Assembly (NCBI RefSeq): GCF_000208745.1
Contig: NC_030858.1
Coordinates: 27,814,158 to 27,878,157 of the forward strand
Direction of reading: 5' to 3'
Length of the DNA stretch: 64,000 nt
Origin: Theobroma cacao
Lineage: Eukaryota > Streptophyta > Magnoliopsida > Malvales > Malvaceae
The translations under genes and the position numbers were made by a program. Below the pieces are notes generated by a model that was not told the origin of the DNA, ran no database searches, and saw nothing but the letters and a program-made list of their open reading frames with translations. The stretch's first letter is position 1; every line of letters begins with the position of its first letter. Positions 58,845 through 64,000 of this stretch are shown here, one piece after another.

Positions 58845-61784
58845 TGTCAAACCCTGTTCTATAAAATAATTACGACGTCATTTACATGCTCAATCGAATG
58901 TTTGCATATTTAGGAATTTCGAGAAATCGTTAAAAGACGATATTGCCCCTAATGGTACCATTAAGTCGATTAAGCCTCGAACTAGTTCAAATAGGAATTT
59001 AAAGGTGAAATTAAGAGTTTCACAGTTCAGAGATGACTCAAAATGGTAATTCGAAGTTTGAGGATCAATTTGGAGTCAAACCGAAATTTTCACTATCTAG
59101 GGGCAAAATGGTCATTTGCCACTTGAGGACAAAATGAAAATTTTTAGAAAAGATTTTTTTGGCCCCATTTAACTTATTGGAGTATGATTTGAGTATTGGA
59201 GTATAATTTGAGGGTTTGGCAGTGAAAAAGTTTAATTCTGATGATTTTTGGAGTGTAGAGGCAAAATCGTAATTTTTCCACCCGCGGACAAAATTTGAGA
59301 TTTTGAGAGAATTTAGATCACATTTGACAAATTGGAGAATGGTATGAGTATAAGGGATGAAAAATATGTCTATGGGCAATTTTTCAGTTTTTGGGGCAAA
59401 AATGTAATTTTTGACTTTTACGGGGGCAAAAGTGTAAATTTCAAAAATTACTCCACCAAGACTTTGGATAAGTCTGAGAATTTTATCTAAGCTATGGATA
59501 TGTGGGACAAGTGTATGGTGAAAATTTGGAAATAAATGGATGGCTAGAATTTAAGGAATTAATAAAACAAAAAAAATGAATAAAATAATATTATATTATT
59601 TTAGCCTTTAAAAATGTCAAAATTCCAGAATTCTCATCTTCTTCAGCTGTCCAAACCAGGAGAGAAGAAGGGGGAAAAGAAATAAGAACCCTAGCTAAAA
59701 AATTTGGGAAAATCAAGAGAAATCAAGAAATCAAGCATTAAAAAGGTAAATTTCATTGATTTTCCTTGTGATTTTCACTACCCATGCATTTTTTTCTCAT
59801 TTCCATGCAAAATTTGAAAGTGGGTATGGACACCATGCTGGCCAAACCTCCATGGATGAGTTTTGAGCATGATTTTTGGTTGATTTTAATTGAATTAATT
59901 GATTTTAGTTAGGTTATATTGAAATATAGCAAAAATAAGCTAGAGAAATAATTTTCTCCCATTGAAACCCATTATGCCAAATTTTCTAGGGGAATATTGG
60001 CTGCTGATCTTGATGTTTATTTGAGGAATTATGATGAATAATGATGACTTACGAGCCTAGAAAAATAATGGAAATTTTCGGAGCAAAAATATGAATTTTT
60101 AACCACTAGGGGTATTTTCGTAATTTGTTGTCGAGACTGATAAATTTTACCACACTGAGGGACATTAAGTCAATTTGGGTGCAATTGAGGTATAGAAACT
60201 GAAAAAAATTAATTTGAAGTTTAAACGGATGCGTATATCGATTTAATCGGGTAATAGACCGAATTAGGTCAACACCGCATTTAAGCGGTAGTCGGATAAG
60301 TTGCATATCATATCATGCATATACATTGAGCTTGAAATAGCTTATGACTGTTAGACACAATTTAATTAGAATATGTGTCATGGATTATGGCTAGGTGGTG
60401 AGCCATTGGATATGTTTAAAGGACTGTACCCGCGGACTGAAAATGGGAGTATTTTTACTCCTAATACTATGAGTGGACAACTTATCGTCTTAAATATCTA
60501 GAGTTATTATACTTGTTTGATGCTTTTATTGAATAGTGAGCTTAAACTATAAAATATTATGTTTTCTAATTAAAATGTTTTTTAATAAAAATGAGATTTA
60601 TATTGGTTTTGAAATCAAATATTGTTTTGGAAAAATTGAGTATATCGAGACTGTGTTGAAATTTATGATTTTATATGTTATTGAAATTGTGGCTTATGAC
60701 ACTATGGTAGCATGATGGCTAAATTTTTGGAGTTGGCATGAAATATATGAATAGTTTTAGATTGGTCTCGGTAGACTGGATTATATTTTATTCACCATAT
60801 TATGCTACTGGAATTTTTATGGGTCTGGTGGTATATTAAACGGTCACTGTAGTGGTGGGGGTTTCCGTGGACTGCTTATGAAAGGGGCACGGTAACTCAA
60901 TTTTATACTTACCTCCAAGGGGAGATGTTGGGTGAAGTATCTCCTAAGGTATGATTTGAGTGCACCTCACGTTCGGGCCACAACGTGAGAGTGAGACTCA
61001 GCCAACGTCAAGGAACGGCTGTGTGTCAGATGTGAAAATATGTTTATGGGTATGGGTCATTGAACAACCTTGGCAGTCTCAATGGGATACCTTGACGAAG
61101 GTACCCGCAAGAATGATTCTGGTAGGGGCCAAGTTTAAGAAACTCATAAGCTAGGGAAATTTTGATGAAAAGAAATTGTTTGGTATAGATCGAAACGAAT
61201 TTTGCGTTATGAACATTATTGAAATATAACGTTTTTTTTAATATTGTCTCCATCTACTCGGTTTTAGATGCTTTTGATGGTAATTGTTTACTCACTGGAA
61301 TTTTATAATCTCACCACCCTCAATTCCCCACATTTCAGGCTCGAGATAGTCGGTAGATAGCCGATTGCATCAAGGACTTCAGTTAGCCTTGCATCGACAA
61401 AATTGTACGTTCATAAACTCGCATCTTATTGGTTAGTTGGGGGCCCACGTGTCATTATAAAAGTAAATTTATACTTTAGTTATTTGATTTAAAGTATGTA
61501 TGAACATATTTAGCTTTTACACCATGTTTTTGGCGGGTTTTAGTGTTTTTTAAGAAAAATAATGAAAATGCCCCTCTGAGCCAGAAAATAATATTTTATT
61601 GTTTTGATTTGAAAAAGATTTATGATTTCTTGAAATGCGAGATTTAATAACTGTTGCTCACCGGGGAGATGCGAAAGCTGATGCTAAGCCTTGTGGGGTT
61701 TCAATCGACATTCGGGATAATGAGTGCCTATCTAGACGTTGCGGCAGTTGTCACGGGCTCGATGGGGAGTTCCGAGTCATGACA
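58845..61784 (+). mobile_element. Gypsy-type solo LTR, family G copy 2
   Basis: 2940 bp, TGTCAAACCCTGTTC to CCGAGTCATGACA, perfect TTACC duplication (58840-58844 and 61785-61789). Opposite in orientation to copies 1 and 3. No coding content. Confidence 0.94.
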
Positions 61785-61960
61785 TTACCAATGGTTCCAA
61801 TTTCTTGGATAATACCTTTGGAGTCATCCTTAAAGGAACACTTCCACTTTTCTGTCTATCAAGCTTGGCAAATAATTTTTCATTTCCAGTCATATGTTTT
61901 AAGCAGCCAATGTCTATGTACCAAGGCTACCTTTCTTTGGGTTGAGCTTTAAAACATTGA
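61785..61960 (-). pseudogene. Sirevirus protease active-site region
   Basis: On the - strand WYIDIGCLKHMTGNEKLFAK is the copia protease start. The catalytic D-(S/T)-G reads DIG, so the hydroxyl residue is lost. The solo LTR entered about 30 codons downstream. Confidence 0.8.
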
Positions 61961-62393
61961 TGTTTTTTTCCTTGCTCAACCTACAAGACAGAATTTTAGT
62001 TTTTCTTAAAAGTATCTATACCTTGATGGATCCTTGAAGGTTAGTAGTAATACATAATCATTTTAGCACCAACACCAATTTAGTTTTAGGAAGATTGCTG
62101 CCCTTATGATAATAATCATAAGAGAGGTAACATCTTTTTCCACATACATAGCAATGACATAAAGATGCATAATTTTTCTTTCTCAAAATAACACTTCTCT
62201 TTGGTTTTTCATTTCTAATCAAATTCAGCTTTGAGTTTTTATCTATTGAAGCTTTGAAAGTAACATTTTTATCCAATGCCTTTTGCAAGGCTTCATTTTT
62301 TACTCTGTAGTTCTAATTTCAAGAGTTCAAAATCTGTTTTTGAATGCTCAAGCTCAATTTGAAACATATTCCTTTGATAAAAAATAGAGTTGA
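61961..62393 (-). pseudogene. Sirevirus gag C-terminus
   Basis: Carries QIELEHSKTDFELLKLEL (coiled-coil type) near 62330-62370, KALDKNVTFKASIDKN, and a decayed zinc knuckle CYVCGKRCYLSYDYYHKG (62110-62160) in which the His and last Cys are missing. The rest of gag is beyond the 62394 insertion. Confidence 0.75.
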
Positions 62394-63110
62394 TGTCACG
62401 ATCCGGAACTCCCTTCGAGTCCGTGACAACCGCCACGATGCCCCGATCGACACTCTTTACCCGGAATGTCAACCAAAACCCCGCAAGGCTTTAATATCAG
62501 CTTATCATTTCCCCTATAAGTAACTGTTGCCAATTACCACGTTCTAAAAGAATTTCAACTGTTTCCAACTTCAAACAAATAAAATAAAAATTTTTTTCTC
62601 ATAGGGGTATTTTGGTCATTTTTCTCAAAAATCTCAAAATCAGTTAAAAATGTAGTATATAAGTGGAAAACACATTTTTCATAATCAAAAATAATTTTGG
62701 ATGTCTAAAACATTCATTTAAAATGAAATTATGACTATTAGAATAAAATAAAAATATATAATAAAATATTCAATTTTCTAATAAAACAATATTTTTAGAG
62801 TACTGTGTAAATAAATTTTACAGCGTAAAAGCAAAATAAATTCATACATGTTGTAATACAGATAACCAAAGTATAAAATTTAATTTATAGTGACACGTGG
62901 GCCCACGAATGACTAAAAGTATCTAAAGAAATGAACCTACAATTTTTGGATATGGCAAGTCCAACTGTAGTCCTCGCCAATATCAGTTATCTACAATCTA
63001 TTCTGAGCCTGAAATTGGTGGAAAAGAGGGTGGTGAGATTATAAAATCTCAGTGAGTAAACAGATATCATTTAAAATATCTAAAGGCGAGTAAAAAGAGA
63101 CTATTAATAT
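62394..63110 (-). mobile_element. Gypsy-type LTR, family G copy 3 (partial)
   Basis: + strand TGTCACGATCCGGAACTCC, matching 36590 onward through GACACGTGGGCCCAC (62893) and CTAAAGGCGAGTAAA (63080). The left flank is GTTGA (62389-62393). Similarity fades after about 63110. Confidence 0.85.
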
Positions 63111-64000
63111 CAGAGCATGGTTTAAAGATTAGATATTTTGATTTTAAAGCTTTGGATTTTAAAGTTTTTAGTTTTAAAGTTGTTTTAAGAAATTCACACT
63201 GACACTGTGTGGCCCAAGTTAAGTTAAGTTAAATCAGGTTAGGTAGAATAGAATACGTGCATCTGCATATAGAATTTGGAGTTGTTTAGACTTGTTTTGT
63301 TTTTTCTTATAGATCTTATGGGAGCTATAGGAACTCCTGTTCCCAGTAATTCACTTCCTTGTTAATGTCATGCAAAGGTCATAAGTAGGGCCGTTGTTCG
63401 GGTTTAAGATGCCACTCGTGCCATGAGCCAGTGTTGGAGAGATCTTAAAACGAATGCTCCTAATGAAAGATTAATGAAATTATATATCCCTTTGATTATG
63501 GATGGAGAAATTTGGAATTGGATAAATAGGCGGTGATAATTTATTCATTTGGTGGAGTGTACAAATTAAGCATTGAGGTAAGAGTAAATTCATACATATG
63601 TGCATGAAGATGAGAACACTATGTTAATTGAGCGTGTTATGCCCATATAAAAGTGGTGTTGATTTCAATTAAGCGATTGTGAGATTTTAACAATTGATTG
63701 GATCTATTATAGTTCATGGATATAAGCACTTGAATTAACTCGAGAGTGAGTACTAATGATTACAATAATTGATGTGTGGTCATGAAGTAAGAAGGTAGTA
63801 AACAAATCTGCTCTAAGGATGAGCTTAAACTTTGTTATGCATAGTAAGGAGGAGCCAAGGGATTAAAAGACTAGATGTGGAATTGGCAGCTTGAGGTTAA
63901 ATGACTTGGAAATGTCGAATCTAGTCTAAGTGCCATATGAAGTTCTATAATTGAGATTGATATACGAATTACTTGAAAGATCAATTTAAAAGTTTATTCG
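63111..64000. other. Unassigned sequence at the window end
   Basis: Probably the continuing interior of the family G LTR or element. No domain recognised; contains GTTAAGTTAAGTTAAATC short repeats at about 63220. Confidence 0.4.

Larger units (their letters stand above)
54880..62393 (-). mobile_element. Sirevirus (copia, Maximus/SIRE) remnant
   Basis: On the - strand the order is gag C-terminus, protease, GAG-pre-integrase, RT, RNase H, spacer, envelope-like frame, polypurine tracts. An extra frame after pol and multiple polypurine tracts are hallmarks of Sireviruses. It is interrupted in the protease/pre-integrase region by a gypsy solo LTR (58845-61784) and in gag by another gypsy LTR (62394). 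The integrase core is deleted. Inactive. Confidence 0.82.

Overview
The window is nuclear DNA from a dicot plant. The evidence is the plant-type JMJ30/JMJD5 exons with GT..AG introns, a plant family-1 glycosyltransferase with the 44-residue PSPG box, and dense nested Ty1/copia, Sirevirus, Ty3/gypsy, CACTA and Mutator-like elements. The AT-rich background and family content fit a rosid, but I cannot name the species. Only two host genes are supported: the last two exons of a JMJ30-like JmjC gene (1298-2309, + strand, 5' part outside the window) and one intact intronless UDP-glycosyltransferase (16628-18145, - strand, UGT92A-like). Nearly everything else is transposon sequence in various stages of decay.

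Layout. 1-2309: JMJ30 3' end. 2625-9758: a Ty1/copia element (- strand) with a 5-bp target duplication (CTTCG), split inside its reverse transcriptase by a second, internally deleted copia element (3776-6119, duplication CCAAG). 9951-14387: a large gypsy-type LTR-like sequence with two minisatellites. 14388-21433: gene island with the UGT, flanked by small inverted-repeat elements (a 497-bp Mutator-like MITE with a 9-bp duplication, and another MITE). 21434-43738: two CACTA-family ends facing each other, enclosing a gypsy-like non-autonomous element (22345-29509, itself holding a Sirevirus-like solo LTR) and a 12.2-kb copia element (29532-41780, itself holding a MITE and a gypsy solo LTR). The right CACTA segment carries a 237-bp tandem repeat and a large foldback. 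43741-50900: further LTR fragments, AT-rich spacer, a 313-bp CACTA MITE and a GC-richer island of unknown origin. 50940-54236: LTR of Tat/Ogre type. 54237-62393: a broken Sirevirus (- strand) with gag, protease, RT, RNase H, multiple polypurine tracts and an envelope-like pseudogene, split by a gypsy solo LTR (58845-61784). 62394-64000: the start of another copy of that gypsy LTR, in the opposite orientation.

The two host genes show no functional link to each other. The transposons record layered insertions whose relative order can be read from exact target-site duplications. I found no CRISPR array, operon, tRNA or rRNA gene and no convincing new protein system. The most unusual structures are the 0.5-kb foldback at 42960-43497, the nested CACTA hypothesis, and the opposed gypsy LTR copies near the right end.
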